64,000 nt of DNA, taken from positions 49,592,634 to 49,656,633 of the forward strand of contig OZ026629.1 in the NCBI GenBank assembly GCA_964020975.1, in the 5' to 3' direction. The notes under the pieces are model-generated. The model had not been told where the DNA came from. It worked only from the letters and a program-made list of their open reading frames with translations, and made no database searches. The DNA is from Hermodice carunculata (lineage: Eukaryota; Annelida; Polychaeta; Eunicida; Amphinomidae). The translations under genes and the position numbers were made by a program. Each line of letters opens with the position of its first letter. Positions within the stretch are counted from its first letter, which is position 1. Positions 26,107 to 40,000 of the stretch are shown here, piece by piece.

Positions 26107-28499
26107 GACACACAGAGATGTCTTTTTTTGAAATTTGAACACTAGCCTATATGATGTAACACAGTGTGATTTGGTGCATTCTGAGGCCAGATTTTCCTAG
26201 TTCACAGGGACGAAACATTGTTGGTCACCGACTGTGACAACTAAAAAGTGAAGAAAATCCTCATGGATCTCTTGAATTGGACCAAAAAATATCTGCATGT
26301 AGCGTCAATGCTTCACTAAGTCATTAATGTGCAATAAATTTGAAACTTCCAGATATTCAACCTATAATTGAAAATTTAATTTGAATGTGATCAACAATGT
26401 CTCAAGTAAAAAAAAAATCTATAGGAAAACAATAAAATAGAGTGGTAATTTAAACAAGGCTTTCTAAAATGTCAACTTTCTCAAATTAGTGCCCAATATG
26501 AAGCATATTCCCCCCCACCCCCACCCCCCGATTGTGTTCCATTTAATAAAAGATACTGATCGATGTTAGTCCATTTTTTTCCAAAATATTATCAAGCATT
26601 TTTTAATATAGATATATTAAACTTATATGAACAATGAGTGCAAAAAACCGTAGGAAACACACTATTTTTGTAGTAATTTTCAGGCAAAAGGCAAAATGTT
26701 GGGCACATTAGAGCCCATGTGTACCTCAATACATTATATTTGTTTGCATTAATTTGCTTGCCATACTTATAAAACTCACATAAAAGGGGTGTGAGGATAA
26801 CCATAAATGCTGCGTATCGGCCAGGAGAGCGCTAATCGATTACCGAGGATTCTGCTGGAGAAGAGACGATTACCGATTATAAATCGATCATTTGTCATAC
26901 TGTCAAAATCAAAATAATGTTGCTCAATGGGCATACTGCTGGTCCATAAAACATGTTTAGGGTCCAGTTGACTTTGCGATCAAGTAACATATAAGTTCAC
27001 CTTTTGAATAGCCATAGTGTATATATTATATTTGGCTGGGATGGCAAATAAATATACATGCACCATAAAGGCGTAAATCAGTCAACCCAACAACAGAATG
27101 AACATGCATTCTCTCATGCACAAAATGCACACTGGTTGTTACTCATACTGAGCCATTGACTTGAGTGGATGGCATTATATCCATTGTTTTCTCATCCCCT
27201 GCTTAATTTGTTTTTCATATAAAATAAAAGATATGTAGGGCTCCTAATCAGGTTCAAAGTAAAGCAGGAGCTCCACACGTCCGTCAGCATAGGTTACTCT
27301 GGCTCACTGACGGGGATTGGAATAGGGTCAGGCGGTCTGGGAATATATACTATGTGTACAGCGTATGTATGATTTTCTTCCACCATAAATGAGTTACAAG
27401 TTAACAACTAAATTACCAACCTTTCTGACGATAATACATTAAATTTAAAATATTTTTTGCTATGCTGGGCAAGGAAGAAGCTGGTGCCATTGTACGCATG
27501 CAGGTAGTGTACGGCAACACACAGCTTTCGAAACCGAAACGTCAGCGAAAGTGGCTGATCTATGTCAATCCAGTTTACCCTCCATGGGCCAAATGACATA
27601 GGGCAAATGCAATTGAACATAGATTCCTGGTTATGTAAAGACATTGAACAACCCATTAATTGAAATTGGGCTAGCAAATTTAGTTCTCCAGCATTCGTCA
27701 ATGCCGCTGATAAAAACCACCCGTCTCCCTCCTGCATTTTATCAACCACCAACAGGTGCCTCACAGGCTGACGTTTGTAACTGGCCGGTGTCGCAATACT
27801 TCCTGGAGGGGTCTGCACATTGTTCAATTTCTACCCAATGGTGCACCACTCACTGTCACTACATGCCTGTGTGGTGATCAAACAAAATGATGGTTATGGA
27901 CTAACAGAAAATATTAATGATTAAGTTTTTCACTCGGATTAGAAACCAAACTTGAGTCACAAATTTGGACAGGGTATAATGAAACCGCTTCTGATTCCAG
28001 GTCCATACACAATTCAACTTATTCATACACTACTATACTGATACAGGTGGTTTCTGGGAAATTTGCAAATTTCGATGTAAAACATGGCACGTTTATGCTG
28101 CAATGAACTGGGATGTTGCAAGTTTGAAGAAATGTTGAAATGACAAATATTTTTTACGCTAAGTGGTCTATATGAGCAATCAAATTTATGCTTTCAGTGT
28201 TTCAGGATGTTTTAATTAAATTGTTTAACAGGAAAGGAATGTAAGCACTCACGTTTTCCTGGTTCGTTAATCACTTTAAAACGTTTTGAAGGTTTTCTCA
28301 TGTATAGGCCTAATTTTTATACCATGTATACATACAAAGAACCTCACTACACGCTAGGTGCAATCGCCATATTGTCCAAAGTGCATGGAGGTATGCCAGT
28401 CTTCCGAATTTTCTGTAAACATCCTGGTCAATTTAATTGCATTATTTAGTCAACCACATCAAAACTGAGTTGACCAGGTCAACTGGGCAACTGTGCACT
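26107..28499. other. Non-coding, no recognisable feature
   Basis: A 139-codon frame on the - strand (27408-27827) has a non-ATG start, no domain and no splice context; frames of that size are expected by chance. The area around 27250-27850 is less AT-rich than its surroundings, which I cannot explain. Confidence 0.4.
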
Positions 28500-28650
28500 G
28501 CATGCCTGGACCAGGCTGCTCACAAACACTTCATAGTGCAGAATGAATATTACACTGATATAATATAAAAAAAAAAAAAAAAAAAAAAAAAAACTGCTTG
28601 GTCTGGGATACTTCATTGCTCAGAATGAATATTCTAATGATGTAGTGTGT
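28500..28650. repeat. R7 minisatellite split by a poly-A run
   Basis: Two R7 units (CACTTCATAGTGCAGAATGA and ATACTTCATTGCTCAGAATG) flank an A run at 28567-28593. Confidence 0.6.
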
Positions 28651-29851
28651 ATAGCCGGCTACAATAGTTTGTGTTCTTTTCAGTAAAGCCTTTTACTTGG
28701 TTTCACTTCAATTCTGGCAACCGACAACTATTGCATGCTTTCTTATGCAACCTCGGTTTTATTGTACAATGTATTGAAAATATCTAGGGAAATCTATGTT
28801 CATTCCTCATTGTGTGCCCCCCCCCCTTTTTTTTTTTTAAAAAAAAATTCAGAAATGCTCAAACACAAAAGGACTTTAGAGATGGTCTCATATTAGAGAT
28901 AGAAGGACCCCTTCTGTTGCAATGGGACAGTTTAGAACAGATTTAGACTGTAGCAAGTTTCACAGTGTCATTTCTCGGGTTTTTTTTCTTTGTTTTTTTT
29001 ATTTGTGTGTGTGTTTTTTAAGGTTGACAGGCATGTTTGGTTTGTTCTTCAATAGAACGAATGTATTTATTAGTCACTGTCAAGTTTTCTTACTCACTGG
29101 GCAACCTCAAGATTAGCTTTGTACCAGTAGGTGATCCCGTTTAAATAAATATGTTTAAAATAATATAACAGTCTGTTAGTGTACAGTGGTGTGCCCAATG
29201 CAACACATTGGGGTAAAGTGACCAGGTAAACACAGCGGAGTTCCATAAGCTTTACACCCATGTAACAGAGTATTGATATTATACAGGTATTTGGGGGCAA
29301 GGAATAGTTTGTTTTTAGTACATAGTAAATCCCAAATGAAATTGAGATGTTGTGTCCTTTAATAACCACAAAGTAAGATAGATTTGTGATCAGTTGTGTA
29401 TGAAAAAGTTGTGCATTGTGATGCTGATGATGAAGTGGTAATTCTTTGACAAAGGCACATGTTCTACCAATAATGAGACCAAAATGTGGATCAGATTACG
29501 GGTTTTTCTTTGATTTCGGGGGGGTTGGACATGTATTTACATATTTTGCTTAAATGATAGAGGATTGCTTGGGACAATACAAAGTTATTAACTGTTTGGA
29601 CTTTGCCATCATGGCCACTTTGATCATCTTTTACATTCTTTTTTTTTTTCTTAACAGTTTCCTCTATCTGTTCATCATGTGCTCTGTCAAACATGATTGT
29701 GATTGTTGCCTTATTTCCCTAAAACATCAAAAACTTAAAATACATTTTCACTCGAGTTTACCATAAGCTGGTATTATCAACAAGACATGAAAAAGAAAGG
29801 CAAAGTGACTTGTAAACAGTGACTGATCACCAGTGTTGTTGTGTGTTACAG
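28651..29851. other. Intronic or 5'-flanking DNA before the first visible exon
   Basis: No exon could be found. The last 30 bases give a usable acceptor (GTTGTTGTGTGTTACAG) for the Ig2 exon. Confidence 0.5.
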
Positions 29852-29996
29852 GTATATCACGCTTCACAGAAGAGCCACAGTCCATGCAGGTGGTCAAGGG
29901 ACAATCTGTGCGTTTACATTGTAAGATCCATGCTGTGCCAGAGCCTTTGTTCATCTGGAAGCACAATGGAGATCCAGTACCCTTCAACCACAGCAG
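29852..29996 (+). CDS. PRTG-like: PRTG-like exon: first half of Ig2
   Basis: The exon follows a TGTGTTACAG acceptor and ends before a GTCAGT donor. It starts in phase 1 (one base comes from the missing upstream exon) and ends with two bases of a codon. It encodes an I-set A to C' region: ISRFTEEPQSM opens the domain, Q-S-V-R-L-H-C carries the B-strand cysteine and F-I-W-K-H the core tryptophan. The segment ends in PVPFNHSR, which contains an N-glycosylation sequon. The start R-F-x-x-x-P resembles the beginning of Ig2 in protogenin and of Ig2 in DCC (L-R-F), so an Ig1 exon pair should lie upstream. The frame stays open past the donor to about 30165, but that part loses all Ig character and is intron. 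Confidence 0.9.
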
Positions 29997-32176
29997 GTCA
30001 GTAGGCTTACACTTTAGTTCAGTTGAAGAGACCAACCAGCCAATCTTGGTTCCATCACAAGAGACAAGACTGATCAGATCTACACCAAAATATTACATAT
30101 TGATTTGGTTTACTACAGGAGGTAGTCTGTCTGGCTATTGTTTAAATGTTCAACCCACCCAATGAATGCCCCAGCATTAGTCTCCCATACTGAGATGCGA
30201 TGAATGGGTTCTGGATGGTGTTCTAGATGGTGAACTTAGGCTTAGACCCCAGGATGCTGCTGTGGTTTGGAGGGAGAAGAAATAAAGATATTTATTTTTA
30301 TTTTAACTTTTTGTTGTTGTTGTTGCTGTCATTAATCAAGTATCAAGCACCGCATGGGTAGTTTTGTCACTTAGGTATTTGCGCAGGTCGTTACAGTGCT
30401 GTACAAGTAAATATTCCTGTTGTGCTGAATATATCCTCTGATTTTGGGTGTCAAGAATGGCTGGCTTTGACCAGTGTGGCTACCATTCTTAGTATCACAA
30501 GACTACAAGGCACTAGAGAAGATGTCCTTTTGTTCTCGTCTTGGTGTTTTTCCAAACAATGCAGCATCTAAGAATCATAATAAAGTATATATCTGATATG
30601 TTACAGGCAAAGAGCTAATCTTTTGGTGGAAGACCAGTTACTTGGTCTAATAAAATGATGGGACAACAAGTAAGCAAAAATAAAGGTCGTAATGCTGGCA
30701 TTGGGCTGTCATTTGGCAGAGACTTTGCATGGAAGAATGTGTTTCAGATGTTTTAGCTAAATATAATACGATTCACATCACAATTACTTTATGGAATTTG
30801 TTCAAAGCTGGCACAAATCTACCATTACTTCAGAAGATTTTACTCACAGAACAGTTTTGTTTGAAGGAAAATCAAGGTTTACAATGGCAGTTTTTCATTT
30901 GATCATCAAGGTCGCAGTCTGGGGAGCACCAACTCATTATCATTAGTCCTGAATCTTTATTTATATACGTCAAGTTTCTCGGTGCCCATACATTGATATT
31001 TGATTTCCCCTCTGCTGTTCATTTAGGGCCATTCAGCTTTAGGGTAGATCTTCAGAGAATAACATTGTCCTTGTATTGCCTGCTGTTGACTGATGCAGTG
31101 TATCTATCAAGGAGATTGGTAGTTACATACTGATCCAGTCAAATATTTTTGTGTTATTCGGAAGTCACTGATTTAAATTGAATTTTACAATGGGTTTATG
31201 CTCAGAAATACATACAACTAGTTATAGTGACCAGCAGGTCTGGCTTATCCTGTTTAACAAGAAATATGAGAAGCCTTTAGTAAATAGTGCCATCTGGTGG
31301 CTCTACAGCTTGTGGCTTATTCAGTTATGAGAGTAACTTACTTTGAAAGGAAATAGTTTGGTTTGAAGGTGAGTAAAAAATTGGCTTTTAAACAGACAAA
31401 GCTTCACATATGCTGCAGCGACAACAGGAGCTTGTTCTACTTAAGGATGCTGTCAATAGGATGAATATGCAAGGAAGCTTGTGATGGGGTTGAACACACC
31501 ACAAAACTGATCGGGTGGGCTTGAAAAGGGATTGATGATGCTGTGTATAAAAGAATGTAATGCCTGAGTATTAGGCGGGAAAAAAAAAAAAACCTGTTTC
31601 CCATCAGCATGCAGGTCATTAAAAAAAATACGGGTTAAAACTGTTTTTCATCTATAAAAAAAGTCTGTTTGCATGTGTGGTGATATAAAATTACATAGCA
31701 GTGCCTCAGGATGGTTTTATAAAAAAGTTTGGTCACCTGGTCATTTTTGAAAGTTTCTCTGATCAGAAACAGGTATATTTACATATATATATTTATCTCA
31801 TGTTTGGGTCTATTTAAGTACTATAACAGGCTTGAATAAATACCATATCATAGGCCTAAAAGCTACAGTGCCGCATTATGATGTATCGGTAGTCTTCGGG
31901 TGGTATCGGTACTCTTCTGGTTTCAGCGGTAATTGTGTTGATGAGGAGTAAAACTTTCTGCAAATGTTGTTCATATTTTTGCTTTGTGTATTGAAATGTA
32001 CAAATCGACCCAAACATGAGATAAAAATTTTGTAGCATGCTTTGTAGACGATATGAAGTAATCAACTCGCACTGGATACCATATAGCAGAACTCATTCGC
32101 TTCGCTCACTCATTCTGCTATCTGGCATCCAGTGCTCGTTGATATACTTCATATCGTCAACAAAGCATGCTATAAT

Positions 32177-32228
<52 letters not shown>

Positions 32229-34043
32229 GGCCTTAAAACAATAAATGTAGAATTACTTTCCTTGATATGGACTGGATCTTCTCTTGACAAGGACTGATGG
32301 AAGTTTAATAAATCAGCTGATGTAGCATAAGACAGCTGATAATGCTGCGTATAATAATAGCTATCAGATGACTTGATACGGAAGCTGCGAATAATTAGAG
32401 AGATGTGTTTCATGTGTCTAGGTACAAGGTGCTGCCCTCAGGAGTCCTACAGATCAGCGGAGTGCTTCCCTCTGATGCTGGCAGGTACCGCTGTGAAGCA
32501 TACAATGTAGCGGGCAAGCGGAGGAGCAAGGAAGCTATTTTAAACGTGACCCAGGGTAAGCATACAGGGCAATCCTTTCACGGGATCCCAAGACATACAT
32601 GTATTGACTACTGTGGGGTGGTAGGGACCATAGAATTCTAACATAAACTGGAAGGGGAAAAAAAAGATAGTCAAAGTAAGATCTTTGCCTGAAAAGTGAT
32701 CACTAGTTTGATATTTAAGATAGTCAAAGTAAGATCTTTGCTTAAAAAGTGACTTCTAATTTGATATTTATGTATCCCTGGGGGATGCTTACAGTATTTG
32801 GTCCCGCCATCTAAGCCGCTGCATATTTTAAATTCTTTATATTTTTGTCCCCTCCTGTGACCTGTTGCCTCCTAATTTGGTACAGGTAATCTATGGGTCT
32901 GGGAAATTTTCCCATATAATAATCTATAACCTTGACATCAAAGGTCAAGGTCAAATCTTTATTTTAATTTTTCTGCTGATTCAGCAATTTTCACATTTTG
33001 GCTTATACCTTCCTAATGGTGTATCCTAGGCACAAGGTTACAAATAAGCATTATTAGGAAAGTACCTGTGGGTTTTCAATTTTGTATGGATTATTTTAAC
33101 CCTGAGTGACCTTGAAAGGTCAAACTGCATACATTCCCATTGATTATGTGAGTTAATGGGGATTGCAATTGCAAATTTACATGTTCAACTTTTCCAAAAT
33201 AATTGGCCAGATTTACTTCAAACTTGATGGGAATGTACACCGGGTAAGCCTCTACCAACTGTGTTCAAGTGGTCATGCTCCAATGATTTTTTTTTTTTTT
33301 TTTTTTTTTTTTGTATTCCTATTGATTACCATGTAAGTCAATAGGGTCTTCAATGGTAGTTTATATTTTGACTTCTTCAAAATTGTAAACCAGATTTACT
33401 TGAAACTTTTGGTACAGATACTCCAGAAATTTTGGGAATTTTTTTCATATGATTGTGGATGACCTTCAGGTTACAGGTCAAAGTCACAATGCCTTGTAGA
33501 ACAAAATGGTTTCCCTGCCACATCTTCAAATGGGTTTGATTGAAGTCCATCAAACTTGGCTATTATTTACCCAGGTGAGACTTCCCTTAAATTTGCTCAG
33601 AGGTGACCTTGAGGTCTGAAGTCATGTTCAAACTTTCTGCAGAAGAATGGTGGCCCTCTTAGAGGGGTGTCTACTGGTGAGAGGTGCATGCTGGGGGATG
33701 TTTAATGACACGAAAAACTCACTTCTCAGCAAAGTTATTGGAATCCGTTTGTGTCCCTCATCTGTCATAAGGCTTTGTACAATTTCCACTTCTTCTCAAA
33801 AAGCACTGCATGGAATGTTTTGATTTTGCGCGTGGATGTTCCCCAGGTAAACACGTACCAAGTTTGCCAAGGAGATGATGATGCAATAATTTTTCTATTT
33901 TTCATGAAATTTGTAATTTATTTTTTGGGAGGGAAAAAAACTTCGTTTCAAAAACTACTTGGCCAATTGCTTTTATATTACATAAAGGGTCTCCTGGGGT
34001 TACCTATTTCTTATTTTGGCCACCAGGTGGCGCTTCAATTTTT

Positions 34044-34079
<36 letters not shown>

Positions 34080-37000
34080 GTGTGTGTTGAGGCTATTTTT
34101 CAGTTCTCCAGAGGAATGACTGGACAGAATTGCTTAAAATTTTAACAAAATGTAATTTTACTTTAGATGACAAAAGTTTGCAAAAATGATATGGTTATGT
34201 TAATTTTTGACAAAGTTATAGGAACTCAAACTTTGCAACCATTGGTAAGTGCTACTGTTGCATAGTATATATGGCTATTGTATTTACATTTTCGACTACT
34301 CAAAAAGCGGTGCTTGGAATGTTTTGGTTTTTCACATGGATGTTCCCCAGGTGGACCTCTACCAAGTTTGCAGATGATGATGCAATAATTTTTCTGAATT
34401 TTAGCTCTGCTGACCAAAGGTCGCAGAGCTGATGCAACCGCTCATGTCTGTCCCTCCGTTGGTCGGTAAACTTTTGCTCGTTAGACCGATACCATGCACA
34501 GTTTTCAAGTTAGCCCAATATAACTTTCAAGACTTATAGGGTGTATGAAAATCTAGGCCGAGTTTGATATTGGTGGCGCCACCTACATTATTATGTAATA
34601 AAGGGGTCAAAATGTGAAAATCTTGTGAACACTCTAATATCTTTAATTTGTGGCAGATCTTCACCAAATTTGGTGGGATTATGGAGGAGGTCAAAGTCTG
34701 CTAATGATACTACAGGCGCCACCTATAATTTGACAGAAATTATGAGCCAAAATGTGTTTCAGGATGTAAAATTCCATATTTGGAGAAGTAGTTAGATTAG
34801 AATCGCTAAATTTATATGATATATAGACAATGGCCAAAGATGGAATGTTATGTAATATCAGTGACCTTGACCTATTTTTGTGATGTCATTATGCTGGTAA
34901 AGTTAAAAGGTGATTTTGTAATGGCCGGGTGTGGCTTGGACATCAATGGCAAAGAGAATTGAGCCTCCAGATCAAAATTGCACTTGGTTACATAATACAT
35001 AAAACTGTACTTGGTGACCTACATTTTGGGTCCCTGTGACCCAGTAATTATGGAGTTTGGCGCTTTTCCAAGTTTCTTGTTTTTCGTCAATAACTCAAAA
35101 AGTGATTACCCGATTTGAATAGACAGACTATATATGGAAAGCTGGGTGTTGGGCCCATATTTTGAACAGTAACAAATTTTTAATCAGAGTTTAAGGTCAA
35201 GGTCAAATGGCCAGTTTGAATATTGGAGTCATCTCGTGAATGCTCTGCACCCCACAATTCTTGAGATAATCCCCTATAAGGTTCAGGAGTTATAAAGTGT
35301 AAAAAAGTCTTTGTCAATATCAATGTTGGTGGCGCCACCTATAGTATTATGGAAAATACAGGTCAAAATGTGAAAACCTTGTGACCGCAGTACTGTCCAC
35401 AGTTTTCAAGTTAACCCAATATAACTTTCAGGACTTATAAGGGTTATAAGAATCTAAGTTCTTATCGATATCGGTGGCGCCACATTCAATATTATGCAAT
35501 ATAGGGGTCAAAATATTATATTTTGTGGACACTCTGGCATCTTTAATTTGTGGCAGATCTTCTCCAATTTTTTTTTGTATGACATTTTGTAGCAATACTG
35601 ACACAGTTGATAAATTGTGGGATGATGATAGCCTGGAGAAGCTGTTGTAACTGTTAAGTCCTCAAGCACAGTATGACCATTAAAACACTCACATTGATTA
35701 CTGTTGCACTACTATTTGCACTGTAAAATTAGAATGATTTTAGGGAATGGCAAGGAAATGGATAGAGCAAGTGGTGATAACACCTTTGTTTGTACAGTAT
35801 AACGTCAATTAGTTGATTATAATTCATGATATGAATTTTTAGCAGGATAAGAAATATACCAAGAAGAAACTAGTTCTTCATGCTATGCATGGGACCATTT
35901 TTGTTGCAGGAGAAAAACCAATACCTCTAAAAATCATCGCTGGTCCTGCTCGTGTTACCACCAGAATTGTTGGGGAAAGTGCTTTGTTAGAATGCCTAGC
36001 TGATGGAAACCCACTGCCAAAGATTGTGTGGTTTGGACCAGGTAAGAATATGTCCACTGGTACTTTAACAGATTCTTAAATTTGGCATCAATTAGATGGC
36101 TGATGAAAAAGTTCAGAATATTTTTATATGTTGTGTGATTTTCAATCAGTGACTGGGTATGTGTTTTTGTTTCGTAAGGTTAATCATGAAGTGAAAACGG
36201 TTCAGTGATCCTTACAAACTGATCTTGAATGTAACCAACTTGACATACTAAAAACAGCTTCATTTCATTTTATTTCATTGGTTTTGGTCTGTTGTATTTT
36301 TCTGACTGGTGCTAAATAAAGTCAATTCAAATCAAATTGAGAAAAACATGGCCATGAAGATACAAAGATATTTTATTTTAATGGAGAAGTTTCTTACCAG
36401 CAGGCAACTGAAATACAGGCAAAACCGTTAAAGTATGCACGTTCACGTCTATTTTTTCCCCCTTTGAAGATAACTATGTGTGCATGATACGATGTACATA
36501 CAGAACAAGAGGGAAATTTTTGTCTCAGAAGACAAAAGAGCACGGTTAAAGTGCAGTTACTGATCTCTTGGGGTTCTATTATCATGATTATGTACATGCT
36601 TTCCCCAGGGTAAATTCCCCCATGAACATGGCACAGTGTAGTTTAAAGAAAGATACTTTGCAGACTGAAAATCTGATATTTATTCATCTGCAAGCCCTTG
36701 AGACCATACTGTCACTTAACATGTACCTACAAACAGGCCTGCATACATGATGATGTAGGGTTGCCCCGCTCAGGGATCTTGCGTGCTAGATCAGGAGAAG
36801 GGGCTTTTAAACAAGCTGGTTAGAGAGCAGTGATCAATATCACATGCTTCCTCGGGAAATGTACATCTTTTTTGAATGGCCTGACAGTGTGACTATATCC
36901 CCTTCCCACACTTGTCCCTGTCAAGTTTGATCCAATCCACCGATATGTGAACTAGATCCTTGCATGCAACAGCACTGCCATCATGTTTGTATGTGTGGGT

Positions 37001-40000
37001 GTACCAAATAGACCAGTGTCACGTGTTATTCTGCATTCTGTTTGAGGAAATAAAATGCACAAATAACAAGTGAGCCTTCATGAGCCAGGTTGAAAAAGGC
37101 GTGTGTGGGAGTTGTGAAATGTCAAGTCTTTGTCAAATCCTTGACCATGCTGATCAATCAAACAAGTGATGTACTGCATGTTAACTTATTTTGAAGAGAC
37201 AGCTTTTGGGGTTTTTTTAGGGGGGGGGTGTATATAAACTTCTAGTGACTTAAGTTCACAGAACTTATGTGGTCACTCATGTCTGTCCTGCTGCTCTTTC
37301 TTCTGTCATGTCCATGAACATTTTCTTGTGAACATGATGCAATCTATAGTTTTCTGGTCAAGCCCATATAACTTTGAAGACTTATAAAATGTTAATTGAG
37401 TGGGATATTGGTGGCGCTTCCTACATTATTGCACCCTGTATGGGTCAAAATTTGAAAATCTTGTAAATGCGTCAGCATCATTAATTTTCGGCAGATCTTC
37501 GGTTAAAATTAGTGGGATTGTGGAGGAAGTCAAAATCTTGATTGCTTATCTGATACTGGTGAGGTCCCATTTTTTGGATGGTCAAATTATTGTGCAGGTT
37601 CCTCTCAGTGTATTTAAAAGTGATTTATGTGACGGCAGAGCACCAGGTCATTGGGCCTCTTGTTTTCACATATCATGCTTTGATCTGGCTCACTTGGGTC
37701 AACAAAACAAGTTAACACCCACAGAAAAGTACCCCCAAATTTTTTTAAAGGAGTGTATACTCATGTTTAGAATAATACTGTTTATTTGTTTGAATTTCAG
37801 GTGGCCGTCAATTGTCAGGGCCCCAGTATAAAGTTGATAATCAGGGTAACTTAGAGATCAAGAATCTGATGCTACAAAATGCAGGTTTGTACACCTGCAA
37901 TGCCTACGGTACTGCCTCACAGATGCCTGCAAGCGCTCAGGGACGACTCGAAGTTGATAGTAAGTTGATCTCATGTCAGCTGCATGTTTGCTATGTCCCT
38001 ACAAAACCAACAAGTTCATTTAAGGGTGCAGGTATGCTTGGTGTCGAAAAATGGAGCTTTGTCGTGGCATTCTTTCTTGATTTCTGATGGGGCCATTTAT
38101 AGCACATATCTACGAGAAACATGTAGCAGTTTGTTTTTTTTAAATTGTGTAAGGTTAAAGTGGAACCCATCCTTATAGGAATGGTGCAATGTGAGATTTC
38201 CAGCTAAACCGGTGTTTGGTGAACCATCTGGTCTGTTGAGTATCTTATACCAGATAGTGGGTATACAAGTACGAAGGCACATGATTCTGAAACTACAGTG
38301 AAACAGAAACTATACCTTTTTTTATGAAAAAAAATATATACTTTCTGCCATAGGAGTGACTTGATTGTAAGATACTGTTGTGGCATGCTGCATGTCAAGG
38401 TATCTCATTTTATGGACAAAGTGCACAATCAGGAAAAAAGTTGGCCTGGCTTCACCTAATAAGATCTGCAGTGTTTTGGAAATACTTAGGGTGTTGCAAA
38501 GATGTGGCTGCTTCAGTAAACCTGCTGTATGTGACCACTGCAATGACAGACACCTGTGAGATCATATGTTCCCTGTGTGTTTGAGTATATAAACATATAT
38601 ATACTTCCTAGGGGTTAAAGCAGGACTCGTTGTGACTGGGCGTAACCTTTTCCTCCAAAACTAACCAAAACCTGCTGGAGATCAATTATTGCTGGCATCG
38701 GTGATTTTTATTATATTAATGTTAGTGTAAATGATAAAAGACTATGTGGGTGAGAATTGTAGCAGAGCCCTATCAGAAAAGTCTGTACCAAGGAAGTATG
38801 TGGACTCCATCTTAATACAAGGGGAAAAGGATTATTCACACTGGATTATTCCATTCAAGCAGCCTTTCCCTCTTAAATGTCCCAGCCTCCCATTTTCTGA
38901 ATCCAGAAGTTATGAAAAAATGCTAAATGCTGCCATTCCAGCATCATTATATCTTTTATGAATTTAGTGGTAATATATCCAATAGGACTACAATGTAGGC
39001 TGACCTGTTTTGATATTGGGTAAGTTAAAAATCCTGGATGCTTCAAAGGAACAATACAGCACACTGTATTTTGCATTTTCATTCACCAGGTACCTACAGT
39101 ACAAAATAACCTTTCACTCATAGGTCCCTTTGTATCTTAAGTTTTCAAATTCTTGTGATTGTATCATTTCAAATCAGTTTAGCAACTCAGGCAGTTGTCA
39201 ATGCAAATTGTGAGGAGTCCAGTCACATAATAAGACAACATCTTATTGCTTTTGTGGTTTTGATTTTAAAGCTCCACCAAAGGTAGTGTACACAAGTGGA
39301 AATGAAATCAAGCCAGCAGCGCAGAACGTGCGCCTCATCTGCAGTTTTGATGGCATCCCAAAACCCAGAGTCACATGGCTGAAAAATGGCAAGGCAATCC
39401 ATCTGAACAGCAGAATCAAAGTAAGAAATTCCATCAGCATTATGTGTGATTTTTAGTACATTGTATGTTCCTCCAGCATACAAAATGTCATTGTAAAATA
39501 AGATTACAGTCTAACATGCCTTACCATTCCATACTGTCGTGGTACAGATCTGCATTGGTGGTTTGCATCATCTGTCAGTATGTTTCCATCCATTCACCCT
39601 TTGTTTGTGAACATGATATCTGAAAGACACACTGGCCACCTGAAACTCAAATTTACCTCGTTCATACCGTGGCATCACTTCTTGACTTGATTATATTTTA
39701 GCAACCCTGACCTCATTTTCAAGGTCACAGGAGGCATGTATGCTCAAAGGTAGACCCATCTGTCAGTGCTTTGCATTGAAGTGCCTCTGGTTAGCTGACG
39801 TTGTAGAACTTACGCGATCACTCATGTCTGTCTGTCCATCTGTCTAAACGTTAGCTTGTGGGCACAATAAAAGTCCACAGCTTTCAAGATAGCCCCATAC
39901 AACTGTCAGGACTTCCCACGTGTATCAAATCTATGTTGCGTTCGATATAGGTAGTACCATCTACACATATTATTATGTAATATTTTGACCAGAATGCGAA

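Noticed and set aside
27408-27827. 139-codon open frame on the - strand
   Set aside because: It begins at a TTG, shows no recognisable domain, and chance frames of this size are expected; only the slightly higher GC content made it worth a look.
29997-30165. Continuation of the first Ig2 exon through its donor
   Set aside because: The frame is open but loses Ig character, whereas the next exon restores the domain in the right phase with consensus splice sites.
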